Shown one piece after another: positions 31,501 through 42,780 of a stretch of 64,000 nt of DNA (position 1 is the stretch's first letter; every line of letters begins with the position of its first letter). A program made the translations under genes and the position numbers. The notes beneath the pieces were generated by a model. That model did no database searches and was not told the origin of the DNA. It worked only from the letters and a program-made list of their open reading frames with translations. Origin of the DNA: Closterium sp. NIES-65 (lineage: Eukaryota; Streptophyta; Zygnematophyceae; Desmidiales; Closteriaceae). The stretch lies in NCBI GenBank assembly GCA_948144175.1, contig CANXME010002181.1, positions 1,550,001 to 1,614,000 on the forward strand, written 5' to 3'.

Positions 31501-32465
31501 GTTGATCTGACCCAAAAGACATCTTGTACTGTACGGCGGTACGGTACTACCGGTAGCTGTTCCATTGGAAGTTGTGAAGATGCTGTTGCGCTGAATCATG
31601 AGATACTGAAAGGTTGGTCCATCTAGCCTGTGTGGGCATGTGGCTTTGTAACGCCTTGCCTGCTGGCTATGTGCACATTGGATGGCTTTTGGGTATTCTC
31701 ACGATATAAAGTGTTCATGCCTTATTCAAGAGATCCATCCATTACAGCACCCGTATGCATAGATACAGTGCAATTCAAATGTTAAACAATGGGATATGGA
31801 TAGTTCAACCCAACTTCCTCTGAGGACCTTGACAAGCCTCCAGATGTATCTTCCACAGTGCTCCCATTATCAGTACATGCATGTGTGTGTAGTCATGAAA
31901 TAATTATAGGGGGCTAAGCAAGCTTTACACATGCAGCTTGTGGTAAATGTGCAGTCAAACAGAGCCACCCTCAAATCCTACGCCTGAAACTCTCAAAGTT
32001 GTTCAAACGTGGGTGGAAACCCAACACATTCAAAAATGGTGGGTTTGAAATGGGATCACTTGCCAAGTCCAACATTGCCAACCCCGACACAATCACAATC
32101 CAATCTGCATGCTGATTGTCCCATGATGACACAATGGCCTGCATGACACAATGGCCTGCATGACATGACAAATTGCATTGAATGTTGCATTGCATGCTAA
32201 ATTGCATGTCCTGTCCTGTGGTACAATGATTTGCTCGCTGAATGTCTCTTGGCATGCTGTATGTCCATCTCAAAAAGTTGACGACCGAAATCTAACCCAA
32301 CATCGACTTCGAAGTCACCTTCCGGTTAATTGAGGAAGTCACACGAGGGTCATAGGGTATGTCAGGTTGGGGTCACCCAAATTTGACCCTCGACTCACCC
32401 GGCGCCCAACTCGAAAGTGACTTTGAGGTCATTACTGTTCATCCGAGCCGCGAATCAGTATACCA
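28591..32465. other. Non-coding low-complexity DNA with several microsatellites
   Basis: C/T-rich tracts dominate 28660-30660. They include CCCATCCCCATCCC arrays (about 29755-29840 and 30080-30135) and a 17-bp CCCTTCCCTCTCTCCAT tandem (about 30476-30606). A 10-bp TCGCCATCCA array of about 15 copies lies at about 31190-31350. The part from 31351 to 32465 is of normal composition, but no ORF, splice pattern or repeat boundary was convincing. Short CATGACACAATGGCCTG repeats occur near 32120-32170. Confidence 0.55.
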
Positions 32466-34070
32466 TGTTGAAATTAGGAGGTCGCTAGAGTAGCGGAAAT
32501 ACTCTAGGAAATAACGACGTCCCAGCGGCGGGGCTATGGTCACTCAGAGGTAGCTCTCCTGGCTTGTAACTTGGTGCCAAAGCGGCGGCCGAGGGTAGGC
32601 CGGACACAAGCTTGAGAATTGTGTAATGATAGCATGGCAGTACATTGAGTTATATAGGAAACATAGCAGGGAGGCAGTTACCAAGGCGCAACTGTATTAC
32701 AGTTGCGCTGTAACGTTTCAATTGCCCAGTTACTGGCGAGACCTTTCAGCTTCGGCAAGGGCGCGGTATTCTGCCGCGCCTCCAGGGTGGTTTCGCGTAC
32801 TGTAGACGCTGCCTCTTGCTCAATTCGACCCTTCGGCTGCCACGCGGGTCGCAACCACTGTACGCGGTTGCGCCCCTGCAGTTCGATACTTGAGTCAACA
32901 CCCCCGATATTGAGGGCTTCGCTTCTGCACTTCGAACAGTGCACTGCAAGATAAATAACACACAAATATATTTCCAACACTCCCCTCCACTGTTAGAAGT
33001 GTAGAATCCAAGAGAGATGAAATTCTCCATGTTGAAATTCTGAAGTCCTCGTCAGGGACTTCACCGGTACGCCTTGAAATGCGTCTTGCCAAGTCGCCCA
33101 AAATTATGCGACGGCGCGTTGAAGATTTCCTCCACGAAATTCTCCGTGGGTAGTGGCAGGTTCTGACCTGCTCCAAGAGATGCTCCTGGTGATGATAAAG
33201 GTGGTGAGCCAAACTGAATGAAGCTGCTCCCACAGGTCCAAGTGTTTGAACGCTTGCTCTGATACCATGTTGAAATTAGGAGGTCGCTAGAGTAGCGGAA
33301 ATACTCTAGGAAATAACGACGTCTCAGCGGCGGGGCTATGGTCACTCAGAGGTAGCTCTCCTGGCTTGTAACTTGGTGCCAAAGCGGCGGCCGAGGGTAG
33401 GCCGGACACAAGCTTGAGAATTGTGTAATGATAGCATGGCAGTACATTGAGTTATATAGGAAACATAGCAGGGAGGCAGCTACCAAAGCGCAACTGTATT
33501 ACAGTTGCGCTGTAATGTTTCAGTTGCCCAGTTACTGGCGAGACCTTTCAGCTTCGGCAAGGGCGCGGTATTCTGCCGCGCCTCCAGGGTGGTTTCGCGT
33601 ACTGTAGACGCTGCCTCTTGCTCAATTCGACCCTTCGGCTGCCACGCGAGTCGCAACCACTGTACGCGGTTGCGCCCCTGCAGTTCGATACTTGAGTCAA
33701 CACCCCTGATATTGAGGGCTTCGCTTCTGCACTTCGAACACTGCACTGCAAGATAAATAACACACAAATATATTTCCAACACTCCCCTCCACTGTTAGAA
33801 GTGTAGAATCCAAGAGAGATGAAATTCTCCATGTTGAAATTCTGAAGTCCTCGTCAGGGACTTCACCGGTACGCCTTGAAATGCGTCTTGCCAAGTCGCC
33901 CAAAATTATGCGACGGCGCGTTGAAGATTTCCTCCACGAAATTCTCCGTGGGTAGTGGCAGGTTCTGACCTGCTCCAGGAGATGCTCCTAGTGATGATAA
34001 AGGTGGTGAGCCAAACTGAATGAAGCTGCTCCCAGAGGTCCAAGTGTTTGAACGCTTGCTCGTGATACCA
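32466..34070 (-). mobile_element. TRIM-like LTR array (LTR-internal-LTR-internal), block 1
   Basis: On the minus strand 514-bp LTRs begin TGTTGGAAATATATTTG and end AATTTCAACA; copies are at 32466-32979 and 33268-33781. Internals of about 288 bp (32980-33267, 33782-34070) start with a PBS, TGGTATCAGAGC or TGGTATCACGAGC, and end with the purine tract ACAGTGGAGGGGAG. No retroelement protein is encoded. The second internal is joined directly to the copia LTR at 34071 instead of to its own LTR, so the array is chimeric. The same array occurs at 40100-41663. Confidence 0.85.
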
Positions 34071-34504
34071 TGTTGGGCTGAGAAAGCCCTAAGGATCTTT
34101 GCAGAGGATAACTATGGCTAGGAAATTTGTAATAGCGGAAGCGTTTAATGAAGTTTGTGAACCGACCTTGCACTAGTGTGTGAGAGCAAAGTAGATTAAG
34201 TTAAACAAGCAAATACAAGGTTTTATATAAGAGTACAGGGAATACGAATAGATAGATAACTGTATTGCTGTTGCGATTCGATACAGTGCGACTCGGGCAA
34301 CTGCTCTGTAACGAGTCAGTTGTGTGTCCTTAACTGTCGCGCTGTAATTGTCGAGTCAAAGGTCGCTGACCTTTGACTTTCCCGTAACCTCCAGGCGGTT
34401 ACCCTAACCTCCGAGGTTTGACTCGATGCTTCGATTCGGAGTGCTTCGCTAGTGTCTTGGGTTTTGACACGACAGAGGCGCATTAGGATTTATTGTTTCC
34501 AACA
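34071..34504 (-). repeat. 3' LTR of Ty1/copia family 1, copy 1
   Basis: 434 bp; on the minus strand it begins TGTTGGAAACAATAAATCC and ends TTTCTCAGCCCAACA. It matches 41664-42097 with few changes, and a 74-bp remnant of the same LTR end lies at 45253-45326. Confidence 0.88.
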
Positions 34505-35181
34505 CTCCCCTTCGCTTCTGGAGTGTCGCTGCTGTGGACGTGGCCTTGTCCAGTCAGCAGCATGCAGTATTCGAACTTCTGCTTTCCGAGCTTCTTGGTC
34601 AAGTAATCGGCTGCCATCTCAGACGTGGGACAGTATGACAAATCGAGTTTCCCCTTTTCGATCTCGTCCTTCACGAAGAAATAGCGTAGGGCGATGTGTT
34701 TCGTCCTATTTGCGAAGCCGTTCTTGTTGGCGATGCGAATTGCTGACTGGTTGTCGCAGAACACGGTGAAGCTGGGTAACTCGGCTAGCTTCGCTTCTTC
34801 CAGCAGTTCGCGAAGGTAAAGTCCCTCCTTGGTGGCTGAGCGGAGTGCGATGTATTCTGCTTCAGCTGAAGATAGTGCGATTAACTTATTCGACTGCCAG
34901 GAGATAGGACCGATAGGCTCGAGGCGGTAGACATAGCCGGTGCGTGAGCGCCTGTTATCGGTGTCGCCGGCGTGATCAGCGTCGACGTAGCCGATTAGCT
35001 TGGTCGGTGTAGTTGCGTTTTTGTGATAAGTTAATCCGATCGTCGCGGTGCTGGCGAAATAGTGGAGAGCGCGATCGAGTTCCGCCAGATGCTCTGCTTC
35101 AGGCCTCTTGAGATAGGTGGCGAGCTGACTCGCGGAGTAGGATAAGTCGGGACGGCATGTGACTGCTGCGAAGAGAAGACA
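34483..35181 (-). pseudogene. Copia family 1, copy 1: RNase H tail after a nonsense codon
   Basis: Same frame as the main pol ORF beyond the TGA at 35184-35182. Carries CRPDLSYSASQLATYLKRP, LSSAEAEYIALRSATKEG, VFCDNQSAIRIANKNG and RTKHIALRYFFVKDEI, the copia RNase H signature. It runs 22 bp into the LTR before its stop. Readthrough aside, it is cut off from the RT. Confidence 0.85.
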
Positions 35182-38100
35182 TCAGAGCTTCTTCTGATAG
35201 TCGCGTATGCCGGCAGGCTTGAGTAGAGTAGATCGTCCCTTTTCGGTTCCTGACGTGTAACGGTAAGGCGTGGAGATGGCGCTTGGTGTGAGGCCGAAAC
35301 GTTTCGCGATGGTGTCGGCGTACTTCTCGGCGCTTAGGTAGATTGCGTTTTCTTCCTCGCGGATGTTGAGCCCGAGGTACTGCGTAACGGTAGAAGAGAC
35401 CGTGAGTGTGAGGTCTTTCTGAAGCTCCCCTTCGAACCACGTGGCGATGCCGTCGGTTGACCCAATGTAGAGGAGATCGTCCACGTAGACGATTAGGAGG
35501 ACGTAGTCGCTACCCTTTGTGAGGCGATACATGCCCTGGTCATGCGGGAGTTTTTTGAAACCGATGCGGATAAGGCGGGCGTGTAGGTACTGCTGCCACA
35601 GTCGCGGTGCCTGCTTGATCCCGTAGAGCGACTTAAGCAGTTGGCAGACTCGGTTGGGTTCGCCGTGGGAGCCGTGCGGAAACTCGATGAAGATTTCTGC
35701 ATCCACAGGTGCGTAGAGGAATGCGTTTGCGATGTCGATTTGTCGCAATTTCTTTTTCTTCATGGCGGCGACGGCGATGAGGATTCGGAGTGAGGTGTGA
35801 CGGCTGACCGGAGCGAAGGTTTCGGTGTAATCTCTTCCGTGCTCCTGGTCAAAGCCGCGTACGACCCAGCGGGCTTTGAATTTGTCGATGGTGCCGTCAG
35901 CTTTCGTCTTCACACGAAAGACCCACTTCCCGGTAAGAATAGTCTTGTTTTGTGCTACGCAGATGGGAACGATTTTCCAGGTGTTGCGCTCCTCCAGTGC
36001 CTTCAGCTCTTTGTCCATGGATTCACGCCATTTCTCCCTGTGTTCCCCCCCCAGAGCCTGTTGAACCGTCGCAGGCTCCTTAGGAATAGCGGCGCCATGG
36101 ACTGCGGTGACGAGACCAAGGATTTGTAGCCCAGTCTGTGAGTATCGAGGGAGTTCTGGATCCTCGGGATAAGCTGCTTCGTCTCCCGCTTCTGGGTCGG
36201 GTATGAAATTCGGCCCTACCCTTTCTGCTTCGTTGGTGTTGACTGTCGCAGGTGTTACGTAACCATTGTCGGCGAAATGGTAGAAAACTTCGGCGTTGTT
36301 ACTGTCGCGAGGATTATCCTCATCCATGGGCACATCGACGGAGCAGTACGGAAGAGGTCCGGCTTCCTCCGATGCGTTGTCGACGTTCTGCTCATCCCAG
36401 TCTGCTTCATCCGCTGCTGACGCGAAGGCTCGGTCACCACGAAAGCCACTGGTGAGGTCACGATTCTCGTGCAAGTTGGCGAGGTACGTCTGAAGGGTGA
36501 GTCTTTCGTAGAAGATCACATCACGTGCTGCTACTGTTTCCTTTGTGTGGACGTCGAAGATTCTCCACGCGTTGTAATTTTTCTCGATGCCGAGGTGTAG
36601 TCCCCACTGTGCCCGTTGCGAAAATCTTCCCGCTCGTGCTTCTGGGGGTCGGTACTGTACCATGCACCCGAAAACTCGTAACATTTTTGTGCTGCCCTGC
36701 TTCCCTGTCCACAGCAGATGCGGTGAGGCGTTGTTCGGGAGTGACGACGACGACAACAAGTTGTGCAGCATGACAGCATGGTCCATTGCTGCTGGCCACT
36801 GGTGGTTGGGTAGCCGCATGCCATGTAACAGTTTGCGCATGCTGTTCTGCAGAGTCCTGTTCATTCGTTTTGCAACACCCTGCTGCTGATGTGCGTAGGG
36901 AAGAGAGAGGAGTTGCTTGATCCCCCTTTCCGCCAGGAACTGCTTGAAGCGCTGAGAGGTGTACTCGCCGCCTCCGTCTGACTGGAAGCTTTTCAGTTGC
37001 GTTCCAGACTCTCTCTCTGCTATCGGTAGCCAGGCGGCGAATGCTGCGAGCGCCATGTCGCGGCTGGGTAGGTTACGATGCCAGACATATCGAGTGGCGG
37101 CGTCGATGAAGGTGATGGTGTAGTTGTAGTTGACTTGTCCTGGTTCGCGATTGTAGAGGATGTCGTTGTAGACCTTTTCGAGTGGTGTGTACGCTGGAGC
37201 GCTCGGGTTGTGATGTGGAGCGAACGGTCGATGAGGTAAGTCAGCTTCGGGGCATATAAGGCAAGTCCCTCGTGCCTTTTGGAGTTCTCTGCCGTCGGGT
37301 AGTAGTAGGGAGTCTTTGTCAAGAACTCCTGCTCTTATCGTGTTGTTTAAAACCGTGTTGCTTGGATGTCCTGTGCGTGCGTGCCAGATCTCTTCAGAGG
37401 CGCGGTGTCCGGGTGAACGTTGGTATGTGTCGGAGTTGGAGTAAAAACTAGCGACGAAGTTGGCGCTTCGGTGGACTTCGCGTTGAGTCGGATTCAGCTG
37501 TTGTGCGGGTGTTGGTGCTTCGTCGACTGTGACTGGTGTCGTTGTTCCTGCTGCTGCTGATGTTGTCGCTGCTGCTGATGTCGTCGCTGCTGCTGATGTT
37601 GTCGCTGCTGCTGATGTTGTCTCTGCTTCTGTTGTTTGTTGGATCGTCGCTAACGCTCGTGTTCGTTCTGCTTCAGGGATAGTGTGGGAGTGCCAAAAAC
37701 CTCCCGGGCTGAAGTCGGGGTCGAGATCTGGAGGGTGTGTCCAGTCAGTAAAATTCACGATGGCGTCGCTGTCTGCAGTGCCCAGGTCAGGAACGAAGTC
37801 GAGGACGAAGACGTTGTTCTTCAGTACTGCCTTCCCGATGTAGAGGCCGCCTCTCCCGTGGTATAGCTTGAACTCCTGGGTGGTGCTGTCGGCTTCCAGG
37901 TGAATCCCTTTCGCCATCAGCTGGCTAACACTCAGTAAGTTGTAGCCGAGTCCTTCAGCGATGAGTACTTTTGACATGTGCAGTATGACATTTGTTTCTC
38001 TCGACTGAAGCTGTACCACTCCTTGTCGTCGTGTACGCAGGTTTTGATTGTTGGCGACCGTGATGATCACTTCTCGTTGGAGTCGATGTTCGCGTTGTAC

Positions 38101-38304
38101 AAAGCGCCCGGACGAGCACATGTGTTGCCCGCAGCAACTATCCAAGAACCAAGTGTCTTGGCCGGACAGTTCACTTTGAGCGATGGCGGCGTAAGTCGGA
38201 TTCGGATGGAGTGATTCGCGGCGAGGCGTCCTGTTGTCGAGCTCCTCTTCTGGTGAGTAATGGGGTGGTGACTCTGTTATGCAAGAGTCGTTTATCTTGA
38301 CCAT
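35182..38304 (-). pseudogene. Copia family 1, copy 1: protease, integrase and reverse transcriptase
   Basis: 1,040 codons from an internal Met; the true frame runs up into gag. The protease site is WFLDSCCGQHMCSS near residue 53 (Asp-Ser-Cys where copia usually has Asp-Ser-Gly). Integrase has WHARTGHPSN with CLICPEADL and core acids FIDAATRY and SDGGGEY. The third catalytic acid, at residue 479, is Lys (GVAKRMN, codon 36870-36868), while copy 2 has Glu. RT has KWVFRVKTKADG, FAPVSRHTSLR and an intact YVDD at residues 940-943. An Ala/Thr repeat (TTSAAATTSAAA) lies near residues 230-255. TGA at 35184-35182 ends the frame just before the RT connection/RNase H. Integrase is therefore predicted inactive and RNase H detached. 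Confidence 0.92.
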
Positions 38305-39487
38305 GCAGTTGACTATGTTTCTTGCTCCTTGTGCAGGTTGTCCAGTTGAGGTCGTTGAAGCTTGAATCGTGGTTGTCGAACTTGCTTGTGTCGAAGCAAC
38401 TTGGGTGCTTGAAGGCCGCAGTTGTCGCTGTGGTGTTGTCTGACGGGACGGGCAATGCGTGCGTGGGTGTCCTGATGTCTTGCAGATGTGACAAAATGGA
38501 GGTACTGGCTTCGGTTGCTGCTGTCGATTGTTATAGTTGTTGTGTCATCGCTGAGTATGGAAAGCGAACTCCGGTGCTAGTGCCTTTTTCTTGTGCCTTT
38601 CTTCTTGCAGGTCCATATCCTGTTGCTCGGCGTGGATTTCGGCGCAGAGTGCCGCTTCGGAGATCCTCCCGTGTGCTTGAAGAATTGCTTTGGTCGCGCG
38701 CCACTGAGGACCTAGGCCACCGATGACGACTGTTACGAAGGCGTCTTCAGAGATTGATCCTCCGCATCGAAGAAGCTTGTCGCGCAATTCGCGACATCGG
38801 CTGATATACGCCAACCCTTTTTCTCCTGGTTTCATTTCAACTGTTGTCAACTGCGCCATTAACGTGCTCTGGTTTACACTGTCTGTTGCCTGATACAGGT
38901 TCTTCAGGTGGCCGTACGCGAGTTCTGCCGAGTTGCCGAAGTTCCGGTAAGAGCGAATGTTCTGCTGCTGAGTTGGTGTGATGTTCCTCAGTAGAATAGT
39001 ATACGCCATCATCGATTGATACGTATACTGCTGCTTCTCATACTGTGTGCCGTTTGCTGGATACTGCAGGGATCCGTCGAAGAAGCCGAGTATCTGTGCG
39101 CCCTCCATCATCAGCTCGAATTCAAAGGACTAGGTGAAGAAGTCCTTTCCGTCGAAAGGTCTTGATGTCTGTAGTTTCAAAACATGCGCGAATTGCGACT
39201 GAACTTGTAACGCATCCATTGGTTTGTCTTGCGCAGGTGGAGGTTGAGGCAGGAAGCTGATCGACCCGCGCTCGTACGGGGCGAAGGTAGGTTGCTGCTG
39301 TTGATTCCCTCGCGCATATGACGACCCGTCAAGGCTCATGGGTGTCGCTCCGTTGTTGCTGTTATGTGTCTGTGCAGGTCCCGACTGCTGATGTTGCTCG
39401 TAGAAGGACATGAAGGAGAAGAATTTCTCCATCATGTTCTGGTCGAAGTCAGAAGGGTGGTTCGTGGGGGTCTCAGTTGAAGTTACC
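38305..39487 (-). pseudogene. Copia family 1, copy 1: Gag, with two nonsense codons
   Basis: In one frame with pol. The N-terminal part (39487-39131) has DFDQNMMEKFFSFMSFYEQ and a Gln-rich stretch. A TAG at 39132-39130 follows FDGKDFFT. The UBN2-type copia gag region (39111-38548) contains FFDGSLQYPANG, AYGHLKNLYQATDS and GGLGPQWRATKAIL. A TGA at 38547-38545 follows FHTQR. Then the zinc knuckle CHICKTSGHPRTHC (CX2CX4HX4C, about 38493-38452) leads straight into the protease. The 5' end is lost: at 39487 it joins an unrelated orientation-preserved fragment of the same element. Confidence 0.88.
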
Positions 39488-40099
39488 CAGCTGGCTAACA
39501 CTCAGTAAGTTGTAGCCGAGTCCTTCAGCGATGAGTACTTTTGACATGTGCAGTATGACATTTGTTTCTCTCGACTGAAGCTGTACCACTCCTTGTCGTC
39601 GTGTACGCAGGTTTTGATTGTTGGCGACCGTGATGATCACTTCTCGTTGGAGTCGATGTTCGCGTTGTACAAAGCTCCCGGACGAGCACATGTGTTGCCC
39701 GCAGCAACTATCCAAGAACCAAGTGTCTTGGCCGGACGGTTCACTTTGAGCGATGGCGGCGTAAGTCAGATTCGGATGGAGTGATTCGCGGCGAGGCGTC
39801 CTGTTGTCGAGCTCCTCTTCTGGTGAGTAATGGGGTGGTGACTCTGTTATGCAAGAGTCGTTTATATTGACCATGCAGTTGACTATGTTTCTTGCTCCTT
39901 GTGCAGGTTGTCCAGTTGAGGTCGTTGAAGCTTGAATCGTGGTTGTCGAACTTGCTTGTGTCGAAGCAACTTGGGTGCTTGAAGGCCGCAGTTGTCGCTG
40001 TGGTGTTGTCTGACGGGACGGGCAATGCGTGCGTGGGTGTCCTGATGTCTTGCAGATGTGACAAAACGGAGGTACTGGCTTCGGTTGCCTGGAGGTTAC
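39488..40099 (-). mobile_element. Duplicated copia fragment (zinc knuckle to protease)
   Basis: Nearly identical to 37921-38516 (offset about 1,567 bp), same strand. It holds the zinc knuckle and the WFLDSCCGQHMC protease site again. It ends abruptly at both sides, against gag at 39487 and against a truncated TRIM LTR near 40100, so it is a rearrangement product. Confidence 0.88.
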
Positions 40100-41663
40100 G
40101 GAAATAACGACGTCCCAGCGGCGGGGCTATGGTCACTCAGAGGTAGCTCTCCTGGCTTGTAACTTGGTGCCAAAGCGGCGGCCGAGGGTAGGCCGGACAC
40201 AAGCTTGAGAATTGTGTAATGATAGCATGGCAGTACATTGAGTTATATAGGAAACATAGCAGGGAGGCAGCTACCAAAGCGCAACTGTATTACAGTTGCG
40301 CTGTAACGTTTCAGTTGCCCAGTTACTGGCGAGACCTTTCAGCTTCGGCAAGGGCGCGGTATTCTGCCGCGCCTCCAGGGTGGTTTCGCGTACTGTAGAC
40401 GCTGCCTCTTGCTCAATTCGACCCTTCGGCTGCCACGCGAGTCGCAACCACTGTACGCGGTTGCGCCCCTGCAGTTCGATACTTGAGTCAACACCCCCGA
40501 TATTGAGGGCTTCGCTTCTGCACTTCGAACACTGCACTGCAAGATAAATAACACACAAATATATTTCCAACACTCCCCTCCACTGTTAGAAGTGTAGAAT
40601 CCAAGAGAGATGAAATTCTCCATGTTGAAATTCTGAAGTCCTCGTCAGGGACTTCACCGGTACGCCTTGAAATGCGTCTTGCCAAGTCGCCCAAAATTAT
40701 GCGACGGCGCGTTGAAGATTTCCTCCACGAAATTCTCCGTGGGTAGTGGCAGGTTCTGACCTGCTCCAAGAGATGCTCCTGGTGATGATAAAGGTGGTGA
40801 GCCAAACTGAATGAAGCTGCTCCCACAGGTCCAAGTGTTTGAACGCTTGCTCTGATACCATGTTGAAATTAGGAGGTCGCTAGAGTAGCGGAAATACTCT
40901 AGGAAATAACGACGTCTCAGCGGCGGGGCTATGGTCACTCAGAGGTAGCTCTCCTGGCTTGTAACTTGGTGCCAAAGCGGCGGCCGAGGGTAGGCCGGAC
41001 ACAAGCTTGAGAATTGTGTAATGATAGCATGGCAGTACATTGAGTTATATAGGAAACATAGCAGGGAGGCAGCTACCAAAGCGCAACTGTATTACAGTTG
41101 CGCTGTAATGTTTCAGTTGCCCAGTTACTGGCGAGACCTTTCAGCTTCGGCAAGGGCGCGGTATTCTGCAGCGCCTCCAGGGTGGTTTCGCGTACTGTGG
41201 ACGCTGCCTCTTGCTCAATTCGACCCTTCGGCTGCCACGCGGGTCGCAACCACTGTACGCGGTTGCGCCCCTGCAGTTCGATACTTGAGTCAACACCCCT
41301 GATATTGAGGGCTTCGCTTCTGCACTTCGAACACTGCACTGCAAGATAAATAACACACAAATATATTTCCAACACTCCCCTCCACTGTTAGAAGTGTAGA
41401 ATCCAAGAGAGATGAAATTCTCCATGTTGAAATTCTGAAGTCCTCGTCAGGGACTTCACCGGTACGCCTTGAAATGCGTCTTGCCAAGTCGCCCAAAATT
41501 ATGCGACGGCGCGTTGAAGATTTCCTCCATGAAATTCTCCGTGGGTAGTGGCAGGTTCTGACCTGCTCCAGGAGATGCTCCTGGTGATGATAAAGGTGGT
41601 GAGCCAAACTGAATGAAGCTGCTCCCACAGGTCCAAGTGTTTGAACGCTTGCTCGTGATACCA
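40100..41663 (-). mobile_element. TRIM-like LTR array, block 2
   Basis: Same layout as 32466-34070 shifted by 7,593 bp: LTR 40100-40572 (lacking about 41 bp of its end), internal 40573-40860, LTR 40861-41374, internal 41375-41663 abutting a copia LTR. PBS TGGTATCAGAGC at 40860-40849; purine tracts as in block 1. Confidence 0.87.
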
Positions 41664-42097
41664 TGTTGGGCTGAGAAAGCCCTAAGGATCTTTGCAGAGG
41701 ATAACTCTGGCTAGGAAATTTGTAATAGCGGAAGCGTTTAATGAAGTTTGTGAACCGACCTTGCACTAGTGTGTGAGAGCAAAGTAGATTAAGTTAAACA
41801 AGCAAATACAAGGTTTTATATAAGAGTACAGGGAATACGAATAGATAGATAACTGTATTGCTGTTGCGATTCGATACAGTGCGACTCGGGCAACTGCTCT
41901 GTAACGAGTCAGTTGTGTGTCCTTAACTGTCGCGCTGTGATTGTCGAGTCAAAGGTCGCTGACCTTTGACTTTCCCGTAACCTCCAGGCGGTTACCCTAA
42001 CCTCCGAGGTTTGACTCGATGCTTCGATTCGGAGTGCTTCGCTAGTGTCTTGGGTTTTGACACGACAGAGGCGCATTAGGATTTATTGTTCCCAACA
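41664..42097 (-). repeat. 3' LTR of Ty1/copia family 1, copy 2
   Basis: 434 bp, same ends as 34071-34504. Its 3' side on the minus strand runs into TRIM internal DNA rather than a target duplication. Confidence 0.88.
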
Positions 42098-42780
42098 CTC
42101 CCCTTCGCTTCTGGAGTGTCGCTGCTGGTGACGTGGCCTTGTCCAGTCAGCAGCATGCAGTATTCGAACTTCTGCTTTCCGAGCTTCTTGGTCAAGTAAT
42201 CGGCTGCCATCTCAGACGTGGGACGGTATGACAGATCGAGTTTCCCCTTTTCGATCTCGTCCTTCATGAAGAAATAGCGTAGGGCGATGTGTTTCGTCCT
42301 GTTTGCGAAGCCGTTCTTGTTGGCGATGCGAATTGCTGACTGGTTGTCGCAGAACACGGTGAAGCTGGGTAACTCGGCTAGCTTCGCTTCTTCCAGCAGT
42401 TCGCGAAGGTAAAGTCCCTCCTTGGTGGCTGAGTAGAGTGCGATGTATTCTGCTTCAGCTGAAGATAGTGCGATTAACTCCTGCTTACTCGACTGCTAGG
42501 AGATAGGACCGATAGGCTCGAGGCGGTAGACATAGCCGGTGCGTGAGCGCCTGTTATCGGTGTCGCCGGCGTGATCAGCGTCGACGTAGCCGATTAGCTT
42601 GGTCGGTGTAGTTGCGTTTTTGTGATAAGTTAATCCGATCGTCGCGGTGCTGACGAAATAGTGGAGAGCGCGATCGAGTTCCGCCAGATGCTCTGCTTCA
42701 GGCTTCTTGAGATAGGTGGCGAGCTGACTCGCGGAGTAGGATAAGTCGGGACGGCATGTGACTGCTGCGAAGAGAAGACA
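42098..42780 (-). pseudogene. Copia family 1, copy 2: RNase H tail
   Basis: Continues the pol frame past the same TGA as copy 1 (42783-42781). An additional TAG lies near 42496 (PIS*QSS where copy 1 has PISWQSN). It has six more bases than copy 1 just after this point. DNQSAIRIANKNG and RTKHIALRYFF are kept. Confidence 0.83.

Noticed and set aside
32455..32465. A further PBS (CAGTATACCA) left of the first TRIM LTR
   Set aside because: Only a partial match to the complement of TGGTATCAGAGC and no LTR beyond it; may be chance or a degraded remnant.
32678..33345. Repeated ORFs of 83-112 codons in the TRIM-like LTRs (and copies near 33480, 40271, 41073)
   Set aside because: Present on both strands of LTR DNA, no domain, start and stop shift with point changes between copies.
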